Both the position numbers and the translations under genes were made by a program. From NCBI GenBank assembly GCA_021234155.1, contig JAJEKV010000161.1, forward strand, positions 277,316 to 341,315: 64,000 nucleotides of DNA, given 5' to 3'. Within the stretch, counting starts at the first letter, position 1, and each line of letters begins with the position of its first letter. The DNA is from Isoetes taiwanensis (lineage: Eukaryota > Streptophyta > Lycopodiopsida > Isoetales > Isoetaceae). The notes under the pieces were generated by a model. The model did not search any database, was not told where the DNA came from, and worked only from the letters and a program-made list of their open reading frames with translations. This document shows, piece after piece, positions 1 through 13,400 of the stretch.

Positions 1-249
1 ATCATACTTCGTTCAGTTACGTATTGCTCCTTACGGGTGAAAGCCAACTGCAGCGTGACCACCCAGTTGCTAGAAGGGACCTCCGGCTCCATGTGAAGTG
101 GAACAAACCACATAGCGCCAAGCGAGTGAATGTCACAGCAAAGCAGGACAATGTACTCGATAGTCTCTCGGGGAGGAGGCCACACATGGGGCAGAGAATT
201 AAGCTAAAAGCTGCCCAGGCCATGAGTTACATATGTATTATATGGTGGA
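1..249. other. Window edge, no gene recognised
   Basis: A 77-codon open frame on the plus strand (24-257) has no recognisable domain and no homologue I can name. It ends where the inverted-repeat arm begins at about 250. It could be the tail of a decayed gene outside the window. I see no promoter, RNA gene or repeat here. Confidence 0.3.
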
Positions 250-2640
250 TTAAATGACATGGTTTTGGACACTATGGTTTACCTTCTCCCTTTCATTTAG
301 GAAGAATTTGTCTGAGATGTCAAAGATTTGGAAATGCTATAAGGTACAAAAGAAAAATATCAGACCTATTTACAAGTAGAAATCCAAAGGTGCTTCCTTT
401 TTACCAACGCAGTAATATTTTTTATATGGCGATTAACTACGATCGTTTGTGTACCATTATTAAGGTGATGATTTACATGTAGATGTAGAAAGAACAAAGA
501 GATTATTAAACCGAGGATCAATCAGTGCATATTATAGAGGGCATATCGGACAGTAAAACCCTCTGTCGGGCTACATATACGTTACACCTTTGTTGGTCCC
601 ATTTTTTAGATATTTTAGTGTAAATATACTTGATGATGGCAGCATATTTTAGAGTAATTGTTTATGTAGCGCATTATATTGATCTATGTAATATCAGCAT
701 ATTAAATTGTGGCTCTAACTGCAGAGTTCTTACCTTTGTAATATCATAGTCTTTTTTCGCATTAGAGCCATGGATGTGTCTGGAAGGAGAGGAAGTGTTG
801 ATGATCGAGGAGTTACTAATGGAGGTAGTTATTCTAAGCTATATGTTATTTTCTGCAGAGTTGCATCTACATGATATATGCATATGAAAGTGCTTACGTT
901 CTTTGTTCTAAGTCTGACCTTGAGTTGTTGTATCCCTAAATTATATTAGACATACATCAACTTGTTCATTAAATTAAAATGATAATTTAGGAAAATTGTG
1001 TGGTTTTATCAAATATCAATCCGTCTTTGTTCCAAATTGATCATTGTGATGTCTTTAGATATGCAAGTAAGAGGCCCGTAAGGAAAATAGAGTGATGGGC
1101 CAGATTGGGAAGGTAAGAAAAAGTGCCCTAAGAGCTATATGTGTTACTAGGCCATGGACTGCCTTGATCACAGGAAAAATTAGTAGTTATTTTGGGACTT
1201 TACATGTTGCGCACATACCTAAAGGAAAACTAATCCTTACTCCTACTTGGTTTTAGAGATTCATAAGCTCTCCTTAAAAGGATGTTTTAGTAGGCTTATA
1301 ACTTAAATTATAGAAATTTCTTGTCATTTCCAAACTGGAATTGTAACATCAGAAAGTTTACATGATGATGGATAATGGTTGTCATGAAGTAGTTTGGATG
1401 GGATGCTAGATTTTTTAAATGAAAAAGCAACATCTTCCATTATCTACAATAAGGAACTTAATAAAGTCTTATTGTTTGTGGTAAAGATGTGGTTAGGAAC
1501 ACATCCTACAAATTTGTTAATGCTTGCATTGCATTTGTGCTTATTATAATAGTTTGAATATGGGCCGAAATGGATAATGGAGATGCAAAGAGGCTATTCT
1601 GACAACCTCGATCTTTGCACACATGTGGCCCAGAGATTCAAGCGGTGCACCTCTTGAATATATACTCGGGGGTTAAGCATTTATTGGTACGTCTGAGCAT
1701 TGTGAGTTAAACTATAGGGTTTTAGTAATTTTACATGCCGTTACTAGGGGTTTTCACTCTATTTGGGTAAACTATATATCTTATAGGGGTTAAATTAGCT
1801 TTCATAAGTCCGGTATACTAGAGAGTTTTCCACCACCCCTTGAAACCTTGAGATGGCATATCCCACTGTTATAAGTGATCAGGGAATATACTATGGTATT
1901 TGTGTATTAACTGCCAGACCTACTGACAATCCTCATTCATATTGTAAAATAGACCAAAGTGAAAGATGTCTAAGTATGTGAACGAAGGAGGACGTTCTTC
2001 TGCTTAGAAGATCTTTGCCACAAATGTCTTACTATCCTTCGTGTTAAGAGGCACAATTTTTTAACAAATTTTGAACATTTTGAAATCAATTTTGTTGTGA
2101 AAATAGATTGTATGTAAAGTTAGAACTTCCCTGCACATTTTAAACAATCTGATTTTTTTTGCTTAAGCAATCAGTCTTTTTCTTTGGAGTTCCTTTGTTA
2201 TGCGTTGTAAATAAGAATATTTTGTGGATTTGTATTATAGTTTGTATTATGGTTGAAAGCATACATCAATTTTTAAAGTGAGATAAAAGAATAAAAAAGC
2301 GATGGTTCCAAAAGTGATATTCTCTCTCCTAGCGATCTGGCCCGTTGGTTTCCAAGTCCCCTTTTACTGATCAAACTTTTCGATTGACTTGCAATTGTAC
2401 CAACCAAACCATTGATTTTCCACATGAATACATATGGCGTACATGATACTAGTATATATAGGAACCCTAGAATCGAACCCCATTTAGAATCCAGTGCCTC
2501 AAGGGATCCCTGAGTTTCCCTTATGTAGAGTGAAGCCCCGATGAAACATGAAACATGTGATACATATGTAGAAATTTGAAATGATGCTTCAAGAATACCC
2601 TAATTCTGCGACAAAGCGAATGCACACATTTAAAATCTGA
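250..2640. repeat. Left piece 1 of a long inverted repeat
   Basis: This stretch is a diverged reverse complement of about 11310-13510. Anchor matches include 1925-1975 with 12010-12060 (AAATAGACCAAAGTGAAAGATG type sequence), 1440-1560 with 12180-12320, and 2280-2400 with 11583-11690. The last 360 bp (2280-2640) is also related in direct orientation to 6890-7320. No coding frame is conserved between the arms, so this looks like noncoding or long-dead mobile sequence. Identity was judged by eye and falls clearly below 95 percent. Confidence 0.75.
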
Positions 2641-3320
2641 GGATTAGGCGCCATAGGAGTTGATGTAATAGCGAGGCGAGGGGGCCATAGCCCGGTCACG
2701 GTACCAAAGCTGGAGTTGATCGCCACTTAGCCCGGAAGCGGAAGCCCGACCCGGCGCCTGTTACTTGAAGAAGCCTAACCAAACTTTACGTTAGCCACCA
2801 AAGCCGCCTTTTACTGGAGCTTTCTGTATTTATCCGTGAAAGCCCAGTAAGGGCTTCTCTTATACGTAAAAAGGACAGCGGCTGGGCTTAATCCAGCCGT
2901 GCCACGTGTTCACTTCGCGGGGTGAAAACTCAGAACAAGAAGGGTAACAAACGTGTGAAAGTTAGGTAGAAGCGACAGAATGCAAATGCAAAAGCGGCGA
3001 AATGCGAAGATGCAAAATGTGTTTGCATGGGTTTTCAGGAAACGTGAACGTGTGTCAATTGTTTGTGGATGAGACGGCTGGGTGGGCCAGCCGTCCTTTA
3101 TAATTACAGCCCGGCATAGCTACATTCTTCTCCCCAAATACAACTGGCATATTCTATCATATTCAGGCTTAGAAATTCCCGCCTTAAAAATTTACCTTTG
3201 CTATTTGCAGAAGCAGGTCCTTTTAATAGTCACCTCACCTTTTCACTTCCCTGCACTTAGGGCAGGGGATGCATTGGCGGAGGGCAGGGCAGGATGGAGC
3301 AGCGTAGAGGCAGGAGATTG
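2641..3320. other. Intergenic stretch upstream of F-box copy A
   Basis: No gene is supported here. The stretch is richer in G and C than its surroundings (around 2690-2900). The last 100 bp begins the purine-rich GGCAGAGGCAGGAGATTGAACGG sequence that also precedes F-box copy B, so the duplicated F-box unit starts near here. Confidence 0.4.
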
Positions 3321-4513
3321 AACGGCAGAGGCGGAGGCGCCTGAGGGCGGCTTTGACGCAGCGGATAAAATTAACAGAGGCAAGGCAGGAGATTGAAAAG
3401 AGGCAGGGATGGAAAAGAGGCAGAGGCAGGAGATTGAACGGCAGAGGCGGAAGCGCCAGAGGGCGGCTTTTGACGAAGCGGATAGAAATAACGCTTCCGG
3501 ATGATATTCTGGAGATGGTGCTGCTCAGAGTGAATTCTATACTGACGTGGTAAGCTTTTCTCTAACTTCTTGGTATTGGTACCGCCTTGTTCGCTCCACA
3601 GCATTCTGGCAACTGCAACCGGCATGCGGCAAAAACTTTGTTCTTTTCTGTTCTTCTTCCCGCCAAGTATGGCAGAAGTTTCTTGTTCCATCATCGAGCT
3701 GGAACACGTTAGATACTGATTTGATGAAAATGTTCAACCTTGAGGGCATGTGAATGGTCAAATTGGAGTGATTAGTTCTAACGGAATGCTCTGCATCTTT
3801 CCATCACTGGATGAGTTCTACATCGTCGATCCTGTCAACTCAAGTACGAAAGCTTATCTTTTGGGACCTCCTCAAATTCCCCAATGTGTTAGACAGAGAT
3901 TGCTCTTCTATTTTGATTCGTTGACGAACAAATACATTCTGGCCATCCTTTGTAGAAATGTCATGGTTTTGGTTTTAGATTATGTACCGAAAAGGGGATG
4001 GACCTGGGATTATTATTACCGTTTGAACGGAATCATAAGGGAGTCTTTTCTGATTCTACACAAGTCTCTCTATTTTTTGACAAAATCAGAGGAAGAAGGG
4101 TTGCATTTGTGCGCAGTTAATCTCTATACTGTAAAGTTGTGCAGAAAAAGTCTAGATCCATCGAATTAGAGGCGCTGAATAGTTTTTCTTTCTTCTTATT
4201 TGCAAATAAGAGGAAGTTGATGTTGCTTGGAGCATCTTCCCTAATGTTACGAGTGTGGACAATCCATGAAGAGAAGGATGAATGTACTTTTAAATTGCAT
4301 TCCACTTTTCAGCTAGCTAGGAAACATAAGGGATGCAAGCTTTCATCTGGGCATGGTCTAGTACTTCTTCAATACTGCAAACCTCCTTCTGTAATAGCCT
4401 ATTGCCCTTCCACTAGTGAATGGCAATATATTACTAGTCCCCATAAAAAAATTGGCTCTGGAATAGAATGCCATTATTATGCGCTTGAAACGAGCAAAAT
4501 ATTCCCAAATTAG
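3321..4513 (+). pseudogene. F-box protein pseudogene, copy A
   Basis: An F-box motif (LPDDILEMVLLRV) is encoded at about 3500-3545. It is followed by the hydrophobic continuation VVSFSLTSW and, further on, F-box-associated or kelch-like segments such as NGMLCIFPSLDEFYIVDP and YCPSTSEWQYITSP. Plant F-box proteins of this type are substrate receptors of SCF ubiquitin ligases. The reading frame is broken. Compared with copy B, one base is lost at about 3543 (ACTGACG against ACTCGACG) and another near 3745 (CTTGAGGG against CTTGGAGGG), so three or more open pieces replace one frame. The final piece ends at a TAG after SKIFPN. It is one of three related copies in 3.3-8.6 kb. The identification as an F-box family member is firm. 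Calling it a pseudogene assumes the indels are real and not assembly errors. Confidence 0.75.
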
Positions 4514-5400
4514 TTTCAACAGCAAGTAGGAAAAAAAAAAAGGGCTGAAATGAGCATGGAATTCCTAGGTGCCAGAGAGGAATGAAATACATAATATTGC
4601 TTGGCCTATGGAACAGGTTGTTGTAGCACAGCCTAACAAACATTTCTGGCCAGCTTGTTGTAGCGCAGTCTAACAAGCATTTGGCTTGTGGCCACTGCTG
4701 CGAACTTTTGGCTGCTTCTTGAGGTGAGATGATCCGGATTCACACCTTACACTTGGGGGCCTCTGATTAAGAATCACCAGTAGTTACACATGTCGTTTGG
4801 GCTGGATCAATTCACCCAGAAAGGCACAGCCCTTTATTTATCTCATATATAATCAGTGCTACGGTTGGAGCCTGTCCAACCAAGTTTTCCCTATCAATAT
4901 AGTTGTTCCTTAATATTTCTCTGTTCCTGTTTTCTAACACTTCATGCCTTGCAGTCTCTTGTGCATCATGTCCATTGCATAAGAAACCTATATTAGGTTT
5001 CTATTTCTTGTGATTGTGCATATTTTTACAGGAAGCATTCAGCTGTAGGTTCAGTTCGAGTCCCACTTGACAACTGCTGTTGTATCAAAAGATGATCTTT
5101 TTTTATAATATAGTGCTTGACAACTGTTGTTGTATCAATAAATGATCTTTCTTATATTATAATGCTTTGATGTGTGTCCGTTTTCTATCAGGCCCTAGAT
5201 TGGAGGGGCTGTGATTTGATAAAATCATTCTATGTTTGAGATTTCTATGGTTGAGTTTAGGGCTATGGCGTCGGACGAATCTGCTTTTACAGAAAGCAGG
5301 GAGCTTTGCTTCTGGTAGCCACAGCGGCAGCCATGCATTGTTTCTCAATGAGTTTTTGTTTCTGCCAACACTGATGATCAGAGGGCAGGAACGGCAGAGG
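4514..5400. other. 3' flank of the duplicated F-box unit
   Basis: From 4514 to about 4840 this flank is shared with 6471-6790 after copy B (offset 1957 bp), so the duplicated unit includes the 3' flank. It holds an A11 run and TTGTTGTAGC(A/G)CAG direct repeats. From 4840 to 5390 no gene is seen. A short duplication, TTGACAACTG(C/T)(T)GTTGTATCAA, occurs at about 5067 and 5108. Confidence 0.5.
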
Positions 5401-5407
5401 ATGGAAC

Positions 5408-6470
5408 GGCGGAGGGCAGGGTATGGAACGGAGGCAGAGGCAGGAGATTGAACGGCAGAGGCAGAGGCGCCAGAGGGCGGCTTTTTGACGGCGGATACAA
5501 ATAACGCCCGGATGAAATTCTGGAGACGGTGCTGCTCAGAGTGAATCCCATACTCGACGTGGTAAGCTTTGCTCTAACTTCTTGGAATATTACCACCTTG
5601 TTCGCTCTGTAGCATTCTGGCAACTGCAACCGGCATGCGGCAAAAACTTTGTTCTTTTCTGTTCTTCTGTCTGCCAAGTATGGCAGAAGTTTCTTGTTCC
5701 ATCATCGAGCTGGAACACGTTAAATACTAATTTGATGAAACTGTTCAATCTTGGAGGGAATGTGAATGGAGTGATTAGTTCTAACGGAATGCTCTGCATC
5801 TTTCCATCACTGGATGAGTTTTACATCGTCGATCCTTTCAACTCAAGTGTGAAAGCTTATGCTTTGGGACCTTCTCAAATAGTTCAAAGTATTAGAGAGA
5901 GATTGCTTTTAATTTTGATTCGTTGACTAACAATTACACTCTGGTCATCCTTTGTGATGATGGCAGGGTTTTAGATTATGCATCTATCGGGGATGGATGT
6001 GGAGGTATTATGACCATTTGAAGGGAATTATAAGGGAGTCTTTTCTGATTCTACACAAGTCTCTATTTTTGATAAAATCAGAGAGGAAGAAGGGTTGCAG
6101 TTGTGCGCATCTAATCTTTCTACCAGGGAAATTGTGCAGAAAAAAGCCAGTTTCATCGAATTGGAGGCCATGAATAGTTTTTCTTTCGTCTTGTTTGCAA
6201 ATGAGAGGAAGTTAATGTTGCTTGGAGCATCTTCCCTAATGTTACGAGTGTGGACAGTCCATGAAGAGAAGCATGAATATATCTTCAAATTCAAAGCTGT
6301 CATCTGCGCATGGTCTAGTAATTCTGCAATACTGCAAACCTCCTTCTGTAATAGCCTATTGCCCTTCCACTAGTGAATGGCAATATATTACTAGTCCCCA
6401 TAAAAAAATTGGCTCTGGAATAGAATGCCATTATTATGCGCTTGAAACGAGCAAAATATTCCCAAATTAG
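5408..6470 (+). pseudogene. F-box protein pseudogene, copy B
   Basis: This is a tandem paralogue of copy A. The F-box core (DEILETVLLRVNPILDVVSFALTSW) spans about 5512-5580, and the middle region FWQLQPACGKNFVLFC to NGMLCIFPSLDEF is open in one frame from 5582 to 5926. That shows the frameshifts of copy A at the matching sites are copy-specific. Copy B has its own lesions: a lost base after TSW (about 5583), a shift near 5910, and a deletion that removes the HSTFQLARKHKGCK segment still present in copies A and C. From about 6328 onward it appears identical to copy A for roughly 345 bp, although the 5' halves differ at many positions. The family would act as SCF ubiquitin-ligase receptors, but this copy is unlikely to make a full protein. 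Confidence 0.75.
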
Positions 6471-6889
6471 TTTCAACAGCAAGTAGGAAAAAAAAAAAGG
6501 GCTGAAATGAGCATGGAATTCCTAGGTGCCAGAGAGGAATGAAATACATAATATTGCTTGGCCTATGGAACAGGTTGTTGTAGCACAGCCTAACAAACAT
6601 TTCTGGCCAGCTTGTTGTAGCGCAGTCTAACAAGCATTTGGCTTGTGGCCACTGCTGCGAACTTTTGGCTGCTTGTTGAAGTGAGACGATCCTGATTCAC
6701 GCCTTACACGTGGAGGGCTTTGATTAAGAGTCACTAGTAGTTACACATGTCAGTTGGGCTAAGATCGATTCACCTAAAAAGCAGGGTTGCCGTTAAGGGT
6801 AAATTTTAAATGTATTATATAGAAAAATATTGGCAAATCTTATCTTATCTTTCTAGAAATAGCTATATTGGCGAATGTTTTATGAACTT

Positions 6890-8310
6890 TCAACTAGTTT
6901 TATTCTGGTTGTATTATGGTTGTAACGCTCTATCGATTTTTGCTCGGATTGAGGCCAAAATAAAAAAAAAAGCAATGGTTCCAAAGTCAATTTGCAAGTC
7001 AATATTTTCTAGTTTACTTGCAATTATCATGGCAGCCAAACCATTGATTTTCGCATGAATACATATGACATACATATACTAGTATGTAGAAGCCTATGGA
7101 ATTGAACCCCACTTTAGAATCCAAAGGTTCCTCCAAACATAAAGGAAGATCCCCTACTTGGGATTTTCCTTATGTATGGGGGCCGAAGCCCCATGAAACA
7201 TGTCAGTACATATGTAGAAATTTTGAAATGATGCTTCAAGAATACCCAATTCTGCAGCAAACAGAATGCACATTTAAAATTGGAACCAAACTACAACAAG
7301 GAAGGTTCAAGTTTTAACACAGAAATTTGAAAGACAAACATAGAAGTTTGAACACAAACATAGAAGTCTCTAGAGGTAGATCAGCCAACAACCATAGTAT
7401 GATCCACAATATAAACAGGGATGGAATTGACGCCATATATCGTTCATACAGTATCCAAATCATACCCTCAAAGCAATGCAACCTGTTATTGTTCAATGCT
7501 TTACAAACCAATATAACACCATGAGGTTTAGAAGCAAGAGGTTTAGAAGGCCAATTGAACTCCCTTTAATTGCGCCATTGACAAACTTTTGGAGACTTGA
7601 AACGACATCGGCACTAATCGCACATGCAAATGGTCCGCCTCCAAAGCAACACCCCCAGCCTAAACATTTCTCATCACAAAATGCAACAAAGCTGCAATAG
7701 AAGCTTCTTGGCACATCTTGCCCGCATAAAGAAAGCGCCACGTAAAACATCAATGGCATGATAGAAACATCAATGGCATGACAACTGAGGTAAATTGCTA
7801 GCCATTCCATGAGATTCATAGCTCTCATTCACCCCCTCAAATTGTATCGCATTACGTGACCACTAAACAAAGCCACATTATCGCACCTGTATAAACAACG
7901 GCGACTTCCCTCGCATCAAGACCGCCTTTCCCTTTTCTTGTCGCCTTCTCATAGACATCACTCTCAACCGGATAGAGACCTCAACCGAATATCGACACAA
8001 AACAAAAAAAAAAAAAGGGAAGCTAACTTTGCCTTTGAAGCAAATGCGGCCTGATAACCCAACTCCCCGGCGCCGACCTCGATTAAGCGGCGAGCATGCA
8101 TCAACACCTAACAAACTAACACTAAATTCAACTCGACCCATCGACATCACCATTAACACCCCCATAAAGTTTTACACAATCAATCGCCTTTTATTTTTAG
8201 GAAGCACCTCGCCAAAGATCATCCATGTATGTATTTTTATACCAATACATCCCTCAACCATTAGAAATCTTAGGTTATAAATATAATATTTTCTATCGTG
8301 CCCACGCTAT
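6890..8310. repeat. Left piece 2 of the long inverted repeat
   Basis: This is a reverse-complement match to 10490-11760. Anchors include 6950-7080 with 11540-11690, 7200-7320 with 11310-11420, 7690-7830 with 10960-11100, and 8080-8290 with 10520-10720. On the minus strand it keeps decayed relatives of the right-arm ORF (AIDVS, GQDVPRSFY, FCDEKCL). It is bracketed by GCGAATGTTTTATGAAC at about 6865 and GCGAATGTTTTATAAAC at about 8312, a possible 17-bp target-site duplication with one mismatch. Confidence 0.7.
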
Positions 8311-8334
8311 TAGCGAATGTTTTATAAACAACTA

Positions 8335-8609
8335 TATATATCTTCAAATTGCATTCCACTTTTCGGCTAGCTAGGAAACATAAGGGATGCATGCTTTCAT
8401 CTGTGCATGGTCTAGTTATTCTGCAATACTGCAAACCTTCTTCTGTAATAGCTTATTGCCCTTCCACTAGTGAATGGCAATACATTACTAGTCCCCATAA
8501 TAAAGTTGGCTTTGGAATAGAATGCCATTATTATGTGCTTGAAACAAGCAAAATATTGCCAAATTATTTTCAACAGCAGGCAGGAATAAACAAGGCGGTG
8601 CGCACGTAG
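8335..8609 (+). pseudogene. F-box 3' fragment, copy C
   Basis: Only the C-terminal part of the F-box family seen at 3.3-6.5 kb is present, beginning near HSTFRLARKHKGC and including YCPSTSEWQYITSPHN and IECHYYVLETSK. It keeps the segment that copy B lost. The frame is open to a TAG at 8609, a little past the stop position of copies A and B. No F-box motif precedes it. The sequence directly upstream is the inverted-repeat piece 6890-8310, so the 5' half may have been displaced or deleted. Function is unlikely. Confidence 0.7.
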
Positions 8610-9157
8610 GGTTGCCTTCCCGTGGCCTGAGGGTATGTGGCCTAAAAATTAGGCATTATGGTATGTTTTGACAATCTACATTTAAATCAAGATTGCTGCT
8701 TCAATAGGCCTTCAATTTATGACCCATGTATCTAAATCAAGATTGCTACTTGAAAAGGTCTTCAATTTATGACTCATGCACTTGATGCTCCCGCCCTATG
8801 ACCTTGATGTGCCCGCCCTTTGACCGTAATATAGATAATTCTAGACGCGGGCGTTACTCCAAACCTTGGGAGAGCCGTGTGCCCTCAAGATGAATCAACT
8901 ATTAGCTAGGTTAATGGAGACATTAGTTGAACTAGTGCAGTGCATATTTGGTATTGGTATTAGGATGGATAATGCCCAAGCACGCTGTATATGCCCCACA
9001 ATCGGGCCGAATGGCAAAAGAGGAGTTCTCCGAAGCTCAACAAAACTTACCTAGCAAATTTACGGGGAAGCCAAATTTGAGGATGGCTAGTCTAGTTATC
9101 GCCGGAGGTCCCAACGACTGAGATAGATCGAGGGACCTGAGTGGTGGAGCTTTGCAC
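8610..9157. other. Noncoding stretch
   Basis: I see no supported gene. A short imperfect duplication (AATCAAGATTGCT(G/A)CTT, then GG(C/T)CTTCAATTTATGAC) occurs at about 8687 and 8735. Confidence 0.4.
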
Positions 9158-9270
9158 GGTCTGTGTGGAACCTGTGTGGTTAATGAGCTATATGGTCTGT
9201 GTGGAACCTATGTGGTTAATAAGCTATATGGTCTGTGTGGAACCTATGTGGTTAATGAGTCGTGGTGGTG
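9158..9270 (+). repeat. 36-bp tandem repeat, three copies
   Basis: GGTCTGTGTGGAACCT(G/A)TG starts at 9158, 9194 and 9230, a 36-bp period. The period is a multiple of three, so an open frame passes through it, but no protein context supports coding. The GTG(T)GGT motif continues in decayed form to about 9320. Confidence 0.75.
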
Positions 9271-10489
9271 GACCTGTGTGGTCGAGAAAGACATGTGTGG
9301 TCGAAATTGTTACTTGTGTAGTCAATGATTTATGTGTCAAAAAAAGGACCTCGAAAGTGGTCAAGAGACTTGTGTGATCGCTACAATTGAGGTCAATTGT
9401 CTTTTACCTCGCTGGGCGTTACAATTCGAAGTTTGAATCTTAGAATTTATAGCAGTCCTTAAGGGAGGCCTTCTTGAGCGCAAAAACTTATAGAGGCCGT
9501 AAATGGGGAAGTAGCCATATAAGGTGTATGTCTTATATGCCAAGTCACCTTTCGAAAGGTCTTGGTGAAAGGTGAAGGGAGAATTAGCTATATAAGAGTG
9601 ACAAGCTACATGCATGGATCAAAGAGGGAGGAATCCCGAGATCACATAGTCGCCTTGTGTATGCTAGCTCACCGGGGTGGGGGAGCTCTGAGTGGTTTGA
9701 ATTTGGGTGGCGAAGTTAATCATCGTTGTCCTTTGGTCGGGCCATACTTCTTTATGGTCCCGTGGTGAACTCAACCTCGATCCAACTTATTAAATGCATA
9801 AAGACTAAGTATATATGTTTGTCAAAAATATAGGTTATTTATTTTCACATTCTAAAACATTCTAGTGGTAAAACGTTCACAATCAACTCTAGAATTAACA
9901 AATTTCCTTGTTAAGGCTTAGAAGTCACATGCCAAGCATTGCATTTGTTGCAAGTTATCAAATAACTCTAGCCTAAACAAACCCACACAACCACACACAC
10001 TTTCTACCACTTCAACGTGAAAACATAAAGCCATGTATTATCATATTTAGCATCCTTAATTCTCTGGTTTGTTGTTTAAAGCCCAATACATGGAGGAACT
10101 ATTCCAAATTTATTTTCTATTTGCTTCCTCTTCAACTAGGACAACCCTTCATCTTGTTTAGGTCGTGACTACTTCACCATACTATCAACTTTTGACTCCG
10201 TTCACAAATTATTTACAAAATGATCGTCTCCTAGATTTACCCCCATCCAAATCTTTGACCTAATGGCAATTTGTCCGCTGGTGAAAATGGTGATGGCTTT
10301 ATTCTAAATTCGGGTCGTGGTGCTTGGATAGTCAGGTACAATTTGTTGGACTTCTGACATTGGAAATCTTGAAATGTCTGTGCCTATTTACTTCCACATA
10401 AACCATGATTTCTTACCCACTATAAAAGACTTCAAATTTGTGTATAAAAAGGTATGAATGTCTAGAATGACTTGAATGAATTATGAAGC
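9271..10489. other. Spacer of the inverted repeat
   Basis: This stretch lies between the two arms of the inverted repeat. It is AT-rich with no coding frame above background and no recognised RNA gene. Confidence 0.4.
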
Positions 10490-13400
10490 AGTACACAATA
10501 ACATGGGCACGATAAAAAGCGTGATATTTATAACCTAAGATTTCTAATGGTTGAGGTATGTATTAGTATAAAAATACGTACATGGATGATGCTGGCGAGG
10601 TGCTTCCTAAAAATAAAACTGATTGGTTGTGTAAAAATTTATGGGGGTGTTAATGGTGATGTCGATGGGTTAGAGTCAAATTTAGTGTTAGTTTGTTAGG
10701 TGTCGATGCATGCTCGCCGCTTAATCGAGGTCTACGCCAGGAGCTGGGTTATCCGACTGCATTTGCTTCAAGGTAAAGTTAGCTTCCTTTTTGTTTTTAT
10801 TTTGTGTCTGATATCCGGTTGAGAGTGATGTTTATGAGAATGGCGGCAAGAAAAGGGAAGGGGGTGCTAATGCCAGGGAGGCCGCCGTTGTTTGCTTCTA
10901 GGTCTGATAACGTGCCCTTGTTTAGTGGTTCTGTGTCTGATACAATTTCAGGGGTGAGTGAGAGCTATGAATCTCATGGAGTGGCTAGCAATTTCCCTCC
11001 AGATTCTCATGCCATCGATGTTTCTGTGACGCTTTCTTTGTCCGGGCAAGATGTTCCAAGGAGCTTCTATGACGCTTTGTTGCATTTTTGTGATGAGAAA
11101 TGTTTGGTCAATGTTGCTTTGGAGAATCTTTTAGCCCTAACTTTGATATCTCCGATCATGGCGCCAATTACATCCCCCTGCTTATACCGGGATCATACTA
11201 TGGTCAAGGCTCGATCTATCTCTACAGACTTTGTTTGCTGCTTTGTTTGTTCAAACTTCTATGTTTGTGTTTTCTGTTCAAACTTCTATGCTAAAATTTG
11301 AACCTTCCTTGTTGTAGTTTGGTTCTAATTTTAAATGTGCATTCTGTTTGCTGCAGAATTAGGTATTCTTGAAGCATCATTTTGAAATTTCTACATATGT
11401 ACTGACATGTTTCATGTTTCAGTGGGCTTCGGCTCCCATACATAAGGGAAATCCCAAGTAGGGGATCTCCTTGGAGGAGCACTGGATTCTAAACTGGGGT
11501 TCGATTCCCTAGGCTCCTATATACTAGTATATGTACGTCATATGTATTCATGTGAAAATCAATGGTTTGGCTGCCATGATAATTGCGAGTCAATTGGAAA
11601 AGTTTGACTTGCAAAGGACTTGGAACCAACGGCCAGGATCATGCAAGAGAGAATATTGACTTTGGAACCATTGCTTTTTTTAATTTTGGCCTTCAATTCG
11701 GGGGCCACAAAAAATTGATAGGGCGTTTCAACCATAATACGACCATAATACAACCACAAAATATTCTTATTTACAACGTACACAAAGGAACTGAAAGAAA
11801 AAGACCTGATTGCTTACGCAAAAAAAAATCTGATTGCTTTAACAATGTGCAGGGAACGTTCTTCCTAACTTACATACAATTTATTTCACAACAAAATTGA
11901 TTTCAAATGTTTAAAATTTGTTAAAAATTGTGCTCACAACACGATGATAGTAAGACATTTGTGGCAAAGACGGTCTTTGCAGAAAGAATGTCCTCCTTTC
12001 TATTCATACTTAGACATCTTTCACTTGGTCTATTTTACAATATGAATGAGAATTGTCATAGTAGGTTCAAGAAGACACAATAGCCATAGTATGTTCAAGA
12101 GGTACCTGCTTTTGAATCTCGGTCACATGTGCAGCATCAGAGGTTGCTGCAATAGCCTCTTGCATCTCCATTATCCATTTGTGGCCCACATTCAAACTAT
12201 AATAGAAGCACAAATGCAATGCAAGCATAGAACATATTTGCAGGACATGTTCCCAACCACATCTACCACAAACAAATAGCACTTTATACTAAGTTCCTTA
12301 TTGTAGATAATGGAAGATGTGTTGCTTTTCTTTTAAAAAATCTAGCATCCCATCCAAACTACTAAGGACAACCATTATCCATCATCATGTAAACTTTCTG
12401 ATGTTACAAGCTCAGGCTTGGAATGACAAGGAAATTTTCTATAATTTAAGTTATAAGCCTATTAAAACATCCTTTAAGGGGTTTATGAATTCTAAAACCG
12501 TTAGAGCAAGGATTAGTTTCCCCTTTAGGTATAGCAAACATGTAAAGTCCCAAAATAACTACCAACATTTCCCGCGTACTGAAGGGTCTATGTGCCTAAA
12601 GTAACACCTATAGCTCTAGGGCACTTTCTTACCTTCCCAACGGTCCATCAGTTCTATTTTCCTTAATGGGCTTCTTATCATGCATAATTCAAAGACAGAT
12701 CACAATGATCAATTTGGAACAGTACGGTGATTGATATTTGATAGAAACCACAATTTTCCTACATTATCATTTACCCTAATGAACAAGTTGATGTCTAACA
12801 TAATTTAGGGATACAACAACTACAAGGCCGTACTTAGAACAAAGAACAGAAGCACTTTCATGGTGCATATCATGTAGATGCAACTTCCAGAAAAATAACA
12901 TATAGCTAGAATAACATACCTCCATTAGTAACTCAATCATCAACACTTTCCTCTCCTTCCGTGATCACATCCATGAAGCTCTAGTCTGACAAGACTATGA
13001 TATAAGGTAATAACCGCAGCTAGAGACCACAATTTAATATGCCGATTATTATACATAGATCAATATAATGCAAAGGCCATAAGCAATTACTCTAAAATAT
13101 GCAAAGGCCATCAACAAGTATATTTACGCTTAAAATATCTAAAAATGGACCAACAAAGGTGTACCAGATATGTAGCCCTGGACAGAGGCTTTAATAGTGT
13201 CTGATATGCCCTTATAACATGCACGAACTGATCTGTCGAATAACTTTGTTCTTTCTACATCTACATAAAATCATCACCTTAATAATGGCAAGCACAAACG
13301 TGATCGTAAGCACTGCTATAAAAATATTACGTGTTGAAATAAAAACGGAAGCACCTTGGATTTCGTTGCAAATAGGTCTGGATGAAGTTTCTTTTGCAGT

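Noticed and set aside
4434-6633. Identical 80-codon minus-strand frames at 4434-4676 and 6391-6633
   Set aside because: Their identity reflects the duplicated or converted DNA block. They are antisense to the F-box 3' end and contain no domain.
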